A stretch of 64,000 bases of DNA from Aquabacter sp965279295 (GTDB lineage: Bacteria > Pseudomonadota > Alphaproteobacteria > Rhizobiales > Xanthobacteraceae). The position numbers and the translations under genes are program-made. The notes under the pieces were generated by a model. It saw only the letters and a list, made by a program, of their open reading frames with translations. It searched no databases and was not told the DNA's origin. Shown here piece by piece: positions 1 through 9,024 of the stretch; position 1 is the first letter of the stretch, and every line of letters starts with the position of its first letter. The stretch is taken from NCBI GenBank assembly GCA_965279295.1, contig CBDIHQ010000018.1; one strand, given 5' to 3'.

Positions 1-46
1 GCGGGAGTGCCGCGCCGGCCGAACTTTCATCATCCGCGAAGGACGA

Positions 47-1648
47 TCACTTGATCTTCGGCAGCACTTCAAAGTGGTGGAACGGCGGAGGAGAGCTGAG
101 CGTCCATTCCAGGGTGGTCGCGCCGGGACCCCAGGGATTGTCGCCCGCCAGCTCCTTGCGGCGGAAGGCAACCACGTTGCCGACGATGAATATGATCACC
201 GCCACGCCCGAGATGTAGGAACCGATCGAGGATACGAAGTTCCAGTGGGCGAACGCGTCGGGATAGTCGACATAGCGGCGAGGCATGCCGGCGAGGCCGA
301 GGAAGTGCTGCGGAAAGAAGACCATGTTCACGCCGATGAACGTGACCCAGAAGTGCAGCTTGCCCCAGAATTCCGGGATCATGTAGCCACTCATCTTCGG
401 GAACCAGTAGTAGTAGCCGGCGAAGATCGCGAACACGGCACCCAGCGACAGCACGTAATGGAAGTGCGCCACCACGTAATATGTGTCCTGGAGCGAGCGG
501 TCGATGCCGGCGTTGGAAAGCACCACACCGGTGACGCCGCCGACGGTGAACAGGAAGATGAAGCCGATCGCCCAAATCATCGGGGTGCGGAACTGAACTG
601 AGCCGCCCCACATGGTGGCGATCCAGGAGAAGATCTTCACGCCCGTGGGCACCGCGATGATCATCGTAGCGGCAACGAAGTAGGACTGCGTCGCTGCGGA
701 GAGACCCACCGTGTACATGTGATGCGCCCACACCACGAAGCCCACCGCGCCGATCGCAACCATGGCGTAGGCCATGCCGAGATAGCCGAACACGGGCTTG
801 CGCGAGAAGGTGGAGATGATGTGCGAGACGATGCCGAAGCCGGGCAGGATGAGGATGTAGACCTCGGGGTGCCCGAAGAACCAGAACAGATGCTGGAACA
901 GGATCGGGTCGCCGCCGCCGGCGGGATCGAAGAAGGTGGTGCCGAAGTTGCGATCCGTCAGCAGCATGGTGATGGCGCCCGCCAGCACCGGCAGCGACAG
1001 CAGCAGGAGGAACGCGGTGACAAGCTGCGACCAGGCGAACAGCGGCATCTTGTGCAGCGTCATGCCCGGCGCACGCATGTTGAGAATGGTTGTGATGAGG
1101 TTGATCGCGCCCAGGATCGACGAGGCGCCAGCGATGTGCAGCGCGAAGATCAGGAAGTCCATGGCCGGACCGGGATGGCCAAGCTTGGACGAGAGGGGCG
1201 GATAGATGGTCCAGCCGCCGCCAAAGCCGTTGGAACCGGCAGCGCCCTCGACGAACAACGAAATGATGGCCAGGCCGAAGGCCGGGGGCATCAGCCAGAA
1301 GGCGATGTTGTTGATGCGGGGAAACGCGGTGTCCGGCGCGCCGATCATCAGCGGCACGAAATAGTTTCCGAAGCCGCCGATTAGCGCGGGCATCACCATG
1401 AAGAAGATCATGATGAGGCCGTGGCCTGTGGTGAAGACGTTAAAGGTCTGCGGATTTTTGAAATACTGAAGCCCAGGCTCCATCAATTCCATGCGGATGG
1501 CGATGGACAAGGCGCCGCCCACGATCCCCGCGATTACCGCGAAGATCAGGTACATGATGCCGATGTCTTTATTGTTGGTCGAAAACACCCAACGCCGCCA
1601 TCCCGTGGGGATGTGGTGATCGATGTCCGCGTGCGCCTCGGTGGCCAT
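47..1648 (-). CDS. ctaD: Cytochrome c oxidase subunit I (aa3-type)
   Basis: Catalytic subunit of the aa3 cytochrome c oxidase, an integral inner-membrane protein that reduces O2 to water and pumps protons. The 533-residue protein has the full 12-helix pattern. Visible ligands are the low-spin haem His at about 76 (TTGHG), the CuB His and cross-linked Tyr in GHPEVY (about 260-264), the CuB pair AHHM (about 308-309), and the haem ligands HFH (about 394-396). I chose the ATG at 1648, preceded by GAGGA at 1657-1661; an in-frame TTG five codons upstream lacks a ribosome site. It lies about 100 bp downstream of ctaC and is probably co-transcribed with it. The downstream partners usual in alphaproteobacteria (ctaB, ctaG, ctaE) would lie off the left edge. 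The C-terminus is complete. Confidence 0.97.
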   Translation of the reverse strand: MATEAHADIDHHIPTGWRRWVFSTNNKDIGIMYLIFAVIAGIVGGALSIAIRMELMEPGLQYFKNPQTFNVFTTGHGLIMIFFMVMPALIGGFGNYFVPLMIGAPDTAFPRINNIAFWLMPPAFGLAIISLFVEGAAGSNGFGGGWTIYPPLSSKLGHPGPAMDFLIFALHIAGASSILGAINLITTILNMRAPGMTLHKMPLFAWSQLVTAFLLLLSLPVLAGAITMLLTDRNFGTTFFDPAGGGDPILFQHLFWFFGHPEVYILILPGFGIVSHIISTFSRKPVFGYLGMAYAMVAIGAVGFVVWAHHMYTVGLSAATQSYFVAATMIIAVPTGVKIFSWIATMWGGSVQFRTPMIWAIGFIFLFTVGGVTGVVLSNAGIDRSLQDTYYVVAHFHYVLSLGAVFAIFAGYYYWFPKMSGYMIPEFWGKLHFWVTFIGVNMVFFPQHFLGLAGMPRRYVDYPDAFAHWNFVSSIGSYISGVAVIIFIVGNVVAFRRKELAGDNPWGPGATTLEWTLSSPPPFHHFEVLPKIK

Positions 1649-1752
1649 GAGCACTGTCCTCAATATGCAGACGTCGCCGTCTCGTCCTTTGATCGCCCCG
1701 CCAGCGGGACGCCCTCGGGCGCCCGGTCAAGCCGCCGGGCGTGGGAATGTCG

Positions 1753-2598
1753 TCACCGCGTCGCGTCGGCGAACTGCAGCTGCGAGGGCACAGGCGCCTC
1801 GGAGAACTTCTGCTTGGCCTGGGCGACCCAGGCGTTGAATGCGTCTTCGCTCACCACACGCACCGCAATCGGCATGTACGCATGGTCACGGCCGCAAAGC
1901 TCGGAGCACTGGCCGTAATAGACGCCTTCCTTGGTGGCCTTGAACCAAGTCTCGTTCAGGCGGCCCGGAAGGGCGTCGATCTTGATGCCGAAGGACGGCA
2001 CGGCGAACGAATGGATCACATCCGCTCCGGTCACCAGCACACGCACCGTCTTGTTGACGGGGACCACCACCTCATTGTCCACCGCCAGCAGGCGCGGCTG
2101 GCCGGGCTTGAGGTCCTTCTCGGGGATCATGAGGGAATCGAAACCGAAAGCGCCGTTGTCGGGGTATTCGTAGGACCAGTACCACTGGTGGCCGACAGCC
2201 TTGATGGTGATGTCGGGCTGCGGAATGTTCAGCTCAAGGTGCAGCAGCCGGAATGATGGGATGGCGATCGCCACCAGGATCATCACGGGAACCACGGTCC
2301 AGACCACCTCTATGAGCGTGTTGTGCGAGGTCTTGGAGGGAACCGGGTTCTTCTTCTCATTGAAGCGCACGACCACGACGGCCAGAAGCACTGTCACGAA
2401 CAGCACGATGGCCGTGATGATGATGAGAAGGAAATGATTGAAGGAGTGGATGCTCTCCATGACAGGCGTGGCGGCATCCTGGAAGCCGATCTGCCAGTCG
2501 GAAGGCTGGCCCATTCCGGCCCACGCAGCCGCGCTCGACAGGATCGCGGCAGCCGGCAAGGCCACGGCGAGAGCGGCGGTGCGAACGAAGGACCTCAT
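1753..2598 (-). CDS. ctaC: Cytochrome c oxidase subunit II
   Basis: Subunit II of the aa3 oxidase, which takes electrons from cytochrome c through the CuA centre on the periplasmic face. The 281-residue protein starts with a cleavable signal peptide (hydrophobic to about residue 27, AWAG). Two transmembrane helices follow (about 52-78 and 97-118), then the cupredoxin domain. The CuA ligands are all present: His196, Cys231, Cys235, His239 and Met242 (CSELC...HAYM). The aromatic patch HQWYW at about 137 is intact. It is the first gene of the ctaC-ctaD unit, and its promoter must lie in the 400-bp region shared with the divergent IalB gene. Confidence 0.97.
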   Translation of the reverse strand: MRSFVRTAALAVALPAAAILSSAAAWAGMGQPSDWQIGFQDAATPVMESIHSFNHFLLIIITAIVLFVTVLLAVVVVRFNEKKNPVPSKTSHNTLIEVVWTVVPVMILVAIAIPSFRLLHLELNIPQPDITIKAVGHQWYWSYEYPDNGAFGFDSLMIPEKDLKPGQPRLLAVDNEVVVPVNKTVRVLVTGADVIHSFAVPSFGIKIDALPGRLNETWFKATKEGVYYGQCSELCGRDHAYMPIAVRVVSEDAFNAWVAQAKQKFSEAPVPSQLQFADATR

Positions 2599-3017
2599 GT
2601 GGTTTTCTCTCCCTGAGCGGCGCCGCCGCTGCCGACCCTGTGCTCAACATCGTCCGGCCAACACCGGACCCGCCCCCTGGAGTGGAGGGCGCCTTTCTTG
2701 AAGTTACTTCAAACACAAATCCTACCGCCCCGCAATTGCGTCCCGGCAGCGCACGATGCGACAGAAGGTCGGCCCGACTCCGGCTTCTCGCGACGCCGTG
2801 CCACGCCTTACGCTGGGGCCTTCTGGACGCGGCGGCGAAAAGCGCGCATGCCCCTTCCACCTGCGCGCGGAAAGCTGCGGGAAAGGTTTTATAGCCAAAA
2901 GGGCTGCCTCATCCTTGACAAGGATTGTCAGCCTTTTAAGCGAGAAGGTCGGGCCTGAACGATCCGTCCCGTCCTCTTCAGAAGCGGCGTCGCCGCCAAG
3001 TTTCGGAGCCGGTGTCC
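2599..3017. other. Divergent intergenic region ctaC / ialB-like gene
   Basis: About 420 bp with no convincing gene; both flanking genes read outward, so it must hold both promoters. It contains a 15-bp perfect interrupted palindrome, TGACA-aggat-TGTCA, at 2916-2930. That lies inside a wider imperfect inverted repeat (AAAAGGGCTG at 2897-2906 against CAGCCTTTT at 2929-2938). The palindrome could be an operator or part of a leader hairpin. Codon-like stretches here are not conserved-looking and lack start signals. Confidence 0.5.
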
Positions 3018-3578
3018 ATGGGGTTCACGTTGTCGGCGGGCGAGGCCCGCGGGTCGGTCGCTATCGCTTCACGGCAGGGCAAGGCGCTCGGCCTGCTGGC
3101 TTTTGCCGCCCTTATCCTCGCTACCCTCACCGGCACGCCGGCCCATGCCCAGGGCGTGGTGAAGCAGGTGTTCAACGACTGGCAGATTCGCTGCGACACG
3201 CCCCCCGGCGCGCAGGGCGAGCAATGCGTACTGCTCCAGAGCGTTCAGGCGGAAGACCGCCCGAACGTCGGCCTCACCATCATCATCCTGAAGACCGCCG
3301 ACCAGAAAAGCCGGCTGTTGCGTGTGCTGGCGCCGCTCGGCGTGCTCATTCCCTCAGGGCTCGGCCTCAAGATCGACGATGCGGACGTCGGCCGCGCCGG
3401 CTTCGTGCGCTGCCTGCCCAATGGTTGCGTCGCCGAAGTGGTGATGGATGATACGCTGATCGGCCGATTGAGGCAGGGCAAGCAGGCGACCTTCATCATT
3501 TTCCAGACCCCGGAAGAGGGAATCGGCATCCCGGTCAGCCTCAACGGATTCGGCCCCGGCTTCGACGCTCTTAAATAG
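3018..3578 (+). CDS. Invasion-associated locus B (IalB) family exported protein
   Basis: Small exported protein of the IalB family, named after Bartonella IalB and widespread in free-living Hyphomicrobiales, where its molecular role is unclear. The 186-residue product has a signal peptide ending near residue 36 (AHAQ). The family features follow: an early DWQIRC segment, paired cysteines, and the central RCLPNGC motif. A GTG two codons upstream is an alternative start. The gene is single and divergent from ctaC; nothing nearby suggests a pathway. Family assignment is firm, function is not. Confidence 0.85.
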   Translation: MGFTLSAGEARGSVAIASRQGKALGLLAFAALILATLTGTPAHAQGVVKQVFNDWQIRCDTPPGAQGEQCVLLQSVQAEDRPNVGLTIIILKTADQKSRLLRVLAPLGVLIPSGLGLKIDDADVGRAGFVRCLPNGCVAEVVMDDTLIGRLRQGKQATFIIFQTPEEGIGIPVSLNGFGPGFDALK

Positions 3579-3698
3579 CCCGCCATCCGCGCCGCGCCTG
3601 ACGGTTAGGTATTTTACGGTCGGGCTTGGTTTGGCCATTCTCCCTGCGCAGAAGGTCGGTCGAGCCTTGAGCGCAGGCGTGGCGGAGACGGAGCCGGA

Positions 3699-5537
3699 AT
3701 GCACGGGGACGACCACACACTCTTTATCGCCGGCCTCGCCTTCCTCGCGGCAGCGGTCATTTCGGTGCCGATCGCCAAGCGACTCGGTCTGTCTCCCGTG
3801 GTGGGCTACCTCGCGGCGGGGATAGCCATCGGCCCGGTGGGCTTCAACGTCGCCGACCCGAGCGTCGTGATTACGATCGCCGAACTGGGTGTGGTCCTGC
3901 TGCTGTTCCTGATCGGGATGGAGCTTCAGCCCTCTCGCTTGCTCTCCATGGGCCGCTACATCTTCGGGCTCGGCACCGCGCAGCTTCTTGTTACTGGCCT
4001 GGTGATCGCCGTGGTGGGCTGGAGCCTGGGCCTGGGCCTTGCCGGCGCGATCATTGCCGGCATGGCGCTGGCCATGTCCGCCACCTCCATCGCCTTGCAA
4101 CTTCTCAACGAGCGGGGCGAACTCTCGTCCGGGTATGGGCAGCGGGCCTTCTCAATCCTGCTGTTCCAGGACATCGCCATCGTGCCGCTGCTGGCTCTGG
4201 TGCCGCTGCTGGCGCCAGCCACGTCGAGCACCGCCAGCGACCCCATGGCGACCGCGCTCCAGGCGGGCGCGGCGATCGCCGCCGTGGCAGGCATCGTCCT
4301 GGCGGGACGCTACCTTCTGAACCCGCTGTTCCGCCTCCTCGCCCGCTCCGGCGCGCGCGAGGCGATGACGGCGGCGGCGCTGCTGGTGGTTCTCGGGTCT
4401 GCCGGGCTCATGGCGTCGGTGGGACTCTCCATGGCGCTCGGCGCGTTCATCGCTGGCCTGCTGCTATCGGAAAGCACCTTCCGCCACGAGCTTGAGGCCA
4501 ATATCGACGCCTTTCGCGGACTGCTTCTGTCGTTCTTCTTCATGGGCATTGGCATGTCGCTGGACCTCGCGGTCCTGCTCCCACACATCGTGCCGCTGGT
4601 GCTCGCGGCGGTCATGATCACCGCAATCAAGTTCGGCGTGGTGTTCGGCCTTTACCGAACCGATCACAACACCCGCGCGGACGCGCTGCGGGCCGGCGCG
4701 GTGCTGATGCCGGCGGGTGAGTTCGCCTTCGTGCTGTTTCCGCTCGCCCTGGCGAACGGCATCCTCTCGAAGGAGCAGAGCGAGTTCCTCACCGCCACAG
4801 CGGCGCTCACTATGATGATCGGCCCCCTGGTGTTCGCGGGAATCATCCACATCCTGCCGCGCTTCCGCAAAGCCGAGGTCGAGCCCGAACCGGACGATTT
4901 CACCGATGCCGAAGGGCGCGTGCTCATCATCGGATTCGGCCGATTCGGCCAAATTGTCTCGCAATGCCTTCTCGCGGAAGGGGTCGGCGTCACCATCATC
5001 GACAGTGACGTGGAGATGATCCAGAGCGCCGGCCGTTTCGGGGTGCACATCTATTATGGCGACGGCACGCGCCTTGACGTTCTTCGTGCGGCGGGCGCCG
5101 AGCAGGCCGAAGTGATCGCGGTGTGCGTCGACGACCGCGAGGCGGCCGACCGGATCGTCGATATCGTCCAGGCCAGCATGCCGAACGTCCGGCTCCATGT
5201 GCGCAGCTATGACCGAGCCCATTCCATGGACCTGCTGCGCAAGGGCGTGGACTACGAAATGCGCGAGACACTCGAATCAGCCTTTTCGTTCGGCGGGCGC
5301 ACGCTTGAGGCGCTCGGCCTGGAGCGCGAGGCGGTCGCCGAACTGGTAGCGGATGTCCGTGCCCGCGACCGCACGCGTCTCCAGCGGCAGGTGGAAGAGG
5401 GCCTTTATGCGGGCATCGATCTCATGACGCCCAGCAAGCTCGAGCCAGAGCCGCTTACCGAACCGGAAAAGCCGGCGAAGCCGCTCAATCCGGAGGCTCA
5501 GGACGTGCTGAGCCACGAAACCGAGTTCTCCGGCTGA
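3699..5537 (+). CDS. Kef-type K+/H+ antiporter (CPA2) with TrkA-N domain
   Basis: Monovalent cation:proton antiporter of the CPA2 family. The first about 390 residues form the hydrophobic exchanger domain, with conserved LLLFLIGMEL near residue 70 and a polar-substituted later helix. From about residue 405 an RCK/TrkA-N nucleotide-binding domain starts at VLIIGFGRFGQ (Rossmann glycine motif) and continues to about 520. The acidic, proline-containing tail is unstructured-looking. The length of 612 residues fits KefB/KefC-like proteins. No ancillary KefF/KefG oxidoreductase is adjacent. Likely role: K+ efflux, pH or electrophile protection; the gating ligand cannot be read from the sequence. 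Confidence 0.9.
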   Translation: MHGDDHTLFIAGLAFLAAAVISVPIAKRLGLSPVVGYLAAGIAIGPVGFNVADPSVVITIAELGVVLLLFLIGMELQPSRLLSMGRYIFGLGTAQLLVTGLVIAVVGWSLGLGLAGAIIAGMALAMSATSIALQLLNERGELSSGYGQRAFSILLFQDIAIVPLLALVPLLAPATSSTASDPMATALQAGAAIAAVAGIVLAGRYLLNPLFRLLARSGAREAMTAAALLVVLGSAGLMASVGLSMALGAFIAGLLLSESTFRHELEANIDAFRGLLLSFFFMGIGMSLDLAVLLPHIVPLVLAAVMITAIKFGVVFGLYRTDHNTRADALRAGAVLMPAGEFAFVLFPLALANGILSKEQSEFLTATAALTMMIGPLVFAGIIHILPRFRKAEVEPEPDDFTDAEGRVLIIGFGRFGQIVSQCLLAEGVGVTIIDSDVEMIQSAGRFGVHIYYGDGTRLDVLRAAGAEQAEVIAVCVDDREAADRIVDIVQASMPNVRLHVRSYDRAHSMDLLRKGVDYEMRETLESAFSFGGRTLEALGLEREAVAELVADVRARDRTRLQRQVEEGLYAGIDLMTPSKLEPEPLTEPEKPAKPLNPEAQDVLSHETEFSG

Positions 5538-5623
5538 CCGGATGCCGTCGCATTTCATCTCGGCGGTCATCTTCCCGTGATTTCGGCGAGATCATGGCAT
5601 AAGGTTCCGGGCAGGAGGCGGCC

Positions 5624-6553
5624 ATGGATCCTTTCGTTCAGTTGTTGCGTGCGGCGCAGGGTGGCCAGGGGCTGGACAACCTCGCGCGATTCTATGGACT
5701 TTCAGTTCAGCAGGCCCAAACGGCTGCCGAGGCGGTCATGCCGGCCTTCGCGGTCGGGCTGCAGAAGTCGATGCAGTCGCCGGAGAAGCTCGCGCAACTC
5801 ATGGCGCTGATGATGCGCGGCCCCTATGGGGCTCTCTACGACCAGAGCACGACCGCTCCCGCGCAGTTGCACGCACCCGGTTCCCAGGCGCTCGATGCGG
5901 TGTTCGGTTCCCCCGAGGTCAGTCGCGCCGTGGTCAATCAGGCGGCAGCCTCCACCGGTCTCGGCATCGCCGTGGTCAAGCAGATGGTGCCGGATTTCGC
6001 GGCCTTGGTGGTGGGCGGTCTCACCAAGTCGCTTGCCGCTTCCGGAGCGCTAAACCAGATGCTTGCTGGCATGATCGCCCGCGCCAACGGCCAGCCGACC
6101 CCCACGGGCAATCCCTGGATCGACGGCATGTCCATGATGATGGCCTCCCCGGGCCGCGGAAAATCCACCGGCAATCCCTGGGTCGACGCGTTCGCGCAAA
6201 TGATGGTGCAGTCTCCCTGGGGCGGCGCCGGAGTGGGGGGAAACCCCTGGCAGGAGATGATCAACGCAACCATGGCCAATATGGGTGCCGCCATGCCGAA
6301 GCCGATATCGGCCGCGCCGCCGCCGCCTCCCCCGCCGGCCCCACCCGCGCTCGGCCAGTGGCCGTTGCAGGATTATTTCGCCCAATTGTTCGCGAACGGC
6401 TTTCCCCCCGGCGCCTCCGGCAAGCGTGATGCAACGCCCTACGATCCGTTCACCGCTTTCTATCCGATGGCGGATTTCTGGAGCCAGATGCTGGACCGCA
6501 CTTCGGGCCATCAGCAGGGCCGCAACGGCCCGCCGGACCGTAAGAAGAAATGA
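5624..6553 (+). CDS. DUF937 family protein with NPW repeats
   Basis: A 309-residue cytoplasmic-looking protein. Its N-terminal about 110 residues (MDPFVQLLRAAQ..., two helical repeats) match the DUF937 family, whose function is unknown. The middle part contains three GNPW(V/I/Q)(D/E) motifs at about residues 161, 183 and 206, spaced about 22-23 residues apart with methionine-rich segments between them. A poly-proline stretch at about 228-240 follows, then an aromatic-rich C-terminus. It has no signal peptide. It stands alone between the Kef antiporter and the convergent DUF1127 gene. A role cannot be assigned; the repeats and proline tract suggest a binding scaffold (inference). Confidence 0.75.
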   Translation: MDPFVQLLRAAQGGQGLDNLARFYGLSVQQAQTAAEAVMPAFAVGLQKSMQSPEKLAQLMALMMRGPYGALYDQSTTAPAQLHAPGSQALDAVFGSPEVSRAVVNQAAASTGLGIAVVKQMVPDFAALVVGGLTKSLAASGALNQMLAGMIARANGQPTPTGNPWIDGMSMMMASPGRGKSTGNPWVDAFAQMMVQSPWGGAGVGGNPWQEMINATMANMGAAMPKPISAAPPPPPPPAPPALGQWPLQDYFAQLFANGFPPGASGKRDATPYDPFTAFYPMADFWSQMLDRTSGHQQGRNGPPDRKKK

Positions 6554-6590
6554 AAAAGGCCCGTGCGGACCATTTCGGTCTGCACGGGCC
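6553..6590 (-). terminator. Intrinsic terminator of the DUF1127 gene
   Basis: A 14-bp stem with one G-U pair and a 5-base loop spans 6558-6590. On the minus strand it is followed by five U residues and more U-rich sequence (plus-strand A tract at 6553-6557). This is the right arrangement for the minus-strand gene ending at 6669. It abuts the stop codon of the plus-strand DUF937 gene and may act on both. Confidence 0.75.
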
Positions 6591-6668
6591 AGTGAGCGGT
6601 CTCGAGGGGGCTCGACCGCCCGTTCTTCGTCGGCCGGGGCTAAACGCGCCCCGGCGAATCGTCCAGCT

Positions 6669-6974
6669 TCATCCCCAGCGGGAAGCGCGCGCCCGGAGCT
6701 TGGCCGCAGCGCGACGCTCCACCGAGCGGGTGACAAGCACATGGGTCGCATCGCGCCAGATCGGCTCGGACGCGGCATCGCGCACGTCGGAGCGGGTCAG
6801 ACCAATATCGCGCAGCATGTGGTCGTCCAGGCGCCCCAGTTGGTTGAGGGCATGACGACGCTCAATGGCGCGCGCAACTTTCATGGTCAGGCCCGCGGCC
6901 TGAAGAAGAAAGTGGGCCAACGTCGTGCCGACGGGGGCGACGATGGTTGTGCGGGTCTCGCCATAAACGCTCAT
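6669..6974 (-). CDS. DUF1127 domain small protein
   Basis: A 101-residue protein with a DUF1127 (YjiS-like) segment at about residues 45-75, recognised by the Arg/Leu-rich core LGRLDDHMLRDIGLTRSD. In other alphaproteobacteria, short DUF1127 proteins bind RNA or affect phosphate and RNA metabolism; this longer version has not been characterised to my knowledge. GGAG lies six bases before the ATG at 6974; an in-frame ATG at 6986 has a poorer site. It is divergent from a LysR regulator, an arrangement repeated in many Hyphomicrobiales, so regulation by that LysR is likely (inference). Confidence 0.8.
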   Translation of the reverse strand: MSVYGETRTTIVAPVGTTLAHFLLQAAGLTMKVARAIERRHALNQLGRLDDHMLRDIGLTRSDVRDAASEPIWRDATHVLVTRSVERRAAAKLRARASRWG

Positions 6975-7106
6975 GATGCTCTCCATTCCAACCGCAACGC
7001 ACTGTCTCTCCTCGACATCGGGCAGGACACCCGATTTCTCACGCTGCGTTGCACCCGTTTTGCACTGCCGCGATGAATCAAACTAGCGAATGTTATTAAT
7101 CTGACT

Positions 7107-7123
7107 TATCATTATCGGTGATA
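7107..7123. promoter_or_regulatory. Candidate LysR operator
   Basis: Interrupted palindrome TATCA-N7-TGATA in the 164-bp divergent region between the DUF1127 gene and the LysR gene, ending 15 bp before the LysR start. The dyad fits the T-N11-A style of LysR-type binding sites, and the location suits autoregulation plus control of the divergent gene. This is inferred from sequence only. Confidence 0.4.
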
Positions 7124-7138
7124 TGACAGGATTATCCC

Positions 7139-8020
7139 ATGACCATTCTGTTTGATGGGGATCAGCTCCGGACCTTCGTCGCCATCGCCGAAACCGGAAG
7201 TTTCACCCGCGCGGCCGAAGTGGTTCACAAGACACAGTCGGCTGTGTCCATGCAGATGAAGCGGCTTGAGGAGCGGGTCGGGCGGCCGATCTTTTCGCGC
7301 GAGGGACGCTCGTCCAAATTGACCCCGGAAGGCGAGCGTCTGCTGGATTACGCGCGGCGCATCGTCAAGCTGAACCTTGAAGCGGTGGCGAGCTTCGCGG
7401 ATGCCACGCTCTCCGGCCACGTCTGCCTGGGCGTGCCGGACGATTATGCCGACCGCTACCTCCCCGAGATCATGGCGCGGTTTTCGCGCACCCACCCCTC
7501 GGTGGAACTCACCGTAATCTGCGAGCCGAGCACCGATCTCATCGAGCGCATCCGCAATGGCACAATCGATCTCGCCATCATCACCTATGCCGAGCATTCC
7601 TCCCGAGATGTCCAGGTGATCCGCCGCGAGCGCCTCTTATGGGTGTCGTCGGCGCGCCACTCGGCGCACCAGGAGACGCCGGTGCCGCTGGCCCTTGGCC
7701 GACCCACCTGCATGTGGCGGGATGTGGCTGTGACCCGGCTCAACGCCATGGGCCGCGCCCATCGCGTGCTTTATTCGAGCCCAAATGCGGGCGCGGTTTC
7801 GGCGGCAGTTCTGTCGGGTCTGGCGGTCTCGGTATTCCCAGAATCTGCCCTGCGCCAGGGCATGCGCGTTCTTGGACCGGCCGATGGCTTCCCGCCGCTG
7901 CCCCCTTGCGACATCGGCCTTCTGCGGAACCGTCACGAGCCCTCGCTGCTGGCCGATGCTCTCGCCCAGCACATCATCCAGGGTCTCGACAACGTCACCG
8001 AGGCGGACGCCGCCGAATAG
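7139..8020 (+). CDS. LysR-family transcriptional regulator
   Basis: A 293-residue LysR-type regulator. The N-terminal winged helix (about 8-66) has the typical FVAIAETGSFTRAAEVVH...SAVS pattern. The periplasmic-binding-like effector domain follows at about 95-290. AGGA sits seven bases before the ATG. It is divergent from the DUF1127 gene and its stop codon abuts, with no spacer, the stop of the convergent DMT exporter. Its closest relatives by eye are the LrhA-like regulators commonly paired with DUF1127 genes. The effector is unknown. Confidence 0.92.
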   Translation: MTILFDGDQLRTFVAIAETGSFTRAAEVVHKTQSAVSMQMKRLEERVGRPIFSREGRSSKLTPEGERLLDYARRIVKLNLEAVASFADATLSGHVCLGVPDDYADRYLPEIMARFSRTHPSVELTVICEPSTDLIERIRNGTIDLAIITYAEHSSRDVQVIRRERLLWVSSARHSAHQETPVPLALGRPTCMWRDVAVTRLNAMGRAHRVLYSSPNAGAVSAAVLSGLAVSVFPESALRQGMRVLGPADGFPPLPPCDIGLLRNRHEPSLLADALAQHIIQGLDNVTEADAAE

Positions 8021-8938
8021 TCATTCCGCCCGGCGCGGTGTGCGCAGGACCACGACATTGCCTAGCAAAACCAAGGCGATGCCGAAGCCGGCCATCCAGG
8101 TCCAGTGATACTGCTCGAAGGCAGTGGAGATCAGCAGCGCCACGATCGGAAACAGCACCGTTCCATAGCCCGCGCGACTCGCACCGATGCGCTTGATAAG
8201 TCGCATGTAGATCGCGAAGCCCAGCAGGGTCGGAAAGACGATCAAAAAGGCCAGCGCGCCGAGGTAGCGCGCAGTCCATTCCACCTGGAACGTCGCTCCC
8301 TTCATTACGGCGATCGCCAGCAGCAGCAGAAAGCCATAGGCCATGCTGAACGCATTGACCGAAGGCTGCGGCAGCCCCCGCTTGCCGACCGTCACCGACG
8401 CCATGCTACCGATCGTGAACAGCAGCGTCCCGGCAAGCCCGGACATCAATCCGAGATGCATCCCGGAGCCAAACCCTTCAGCCCGAAGATCGGGGCCGAA
8501 CACCACCGCGACGCCGGCCACACCGAGCAGCGCGCCAAGAACGACGCGCGGCTGCGGCCAGGTGCGGGTCACGATCGCGGACAGAATCGGGATGAACACC
8601 GCCGTCAGGGCGAACACCACCGACATCTGCCCGGAGGTGAGGTGGAAGCCAGCGTAATAAAACGACAGAAAGTTCAGCGAGAACAATGTCGCCCCGAGCA
8701 CGGCGAACAGCGCATGGTCACGGACAGAAAATGACAGCCGGCTGCGCGTGACGAACACCACGGCGAACATGCAGAGGGTGGCGATAAGAAAGCGCCATAC
8801 GACCGACACAGAGGGATCGACCACGCCGAGTTGAAACCGCAACGGCAGCCAGGAACACCCGAAGATCAGGACATTGATGACATAAAGCACAATGTCCAAC
8901 GGCCGGATGCTGGCGTTGGATGGGGTGGGAACGGACAT
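8021..8938 (-). CDS. DMT-superfamily (EamA) transporter
   Basis: A 305-residue drug/metabolite transporter with ten predicted helices in two EamA halves (about 10-140 and 155-295). Family landmarks are the early tryptophan-containing segment of helix 1 and the LLGVAGVAVV motif in the middle. I set the start at the ATG at 8938, preceded by GAGGA; longer readings upstream run into gshA-side sequence without a start signal. It lies 86 bp downstream of gshA on the same strand and could be co-transcribed with it. The substrate is unknown; these exporters move amino acids, metabolites or drugs. Confidence 0.88.
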   Translation of the reverse strand: MSVPTPSNASIRPLDIVLYVINVLIFGCSWLPLRFQLGVVDPSVSVVWRFLIATLCMFAVVFVTRSRLSFSVRDHALFAVLGATLFSLNFLSFYYAGFHLTSGQMSVVFALTAVFIPILSAIVTRTWPQPRVVLGALLGVAGVAVVFGPDLRAEGFGSGMHLGLMSGLAGTLLFTIGSMASVTVGKRGLPQPSVNAFSMAYGFLLLLAIAVMKGATFQVEWTARYLGALAFLIVFPTLLGFAIYMRLIKRIGASRAGYGTVLFPIVALLISTAFEQYHWTWMAGFGIALVLLGNVVVLRTPRRAE

Positions 8939-9024
8939 TGAAATCCTCGAGGACCTTTTGCGCCAGGCAACGCGCCGGCACCCTCGGTAGAGACGCCGCC
9001 ATGCGCACGGCATGGCGGCAGTCG

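Noticed and set aside
2756..3451. 231-codon plus-strand frame overlapping the ialB start
   Set aside because: Arg/Pro/Gly-rich shadow in another frame of the IalB gene, without domain or ribosome site.
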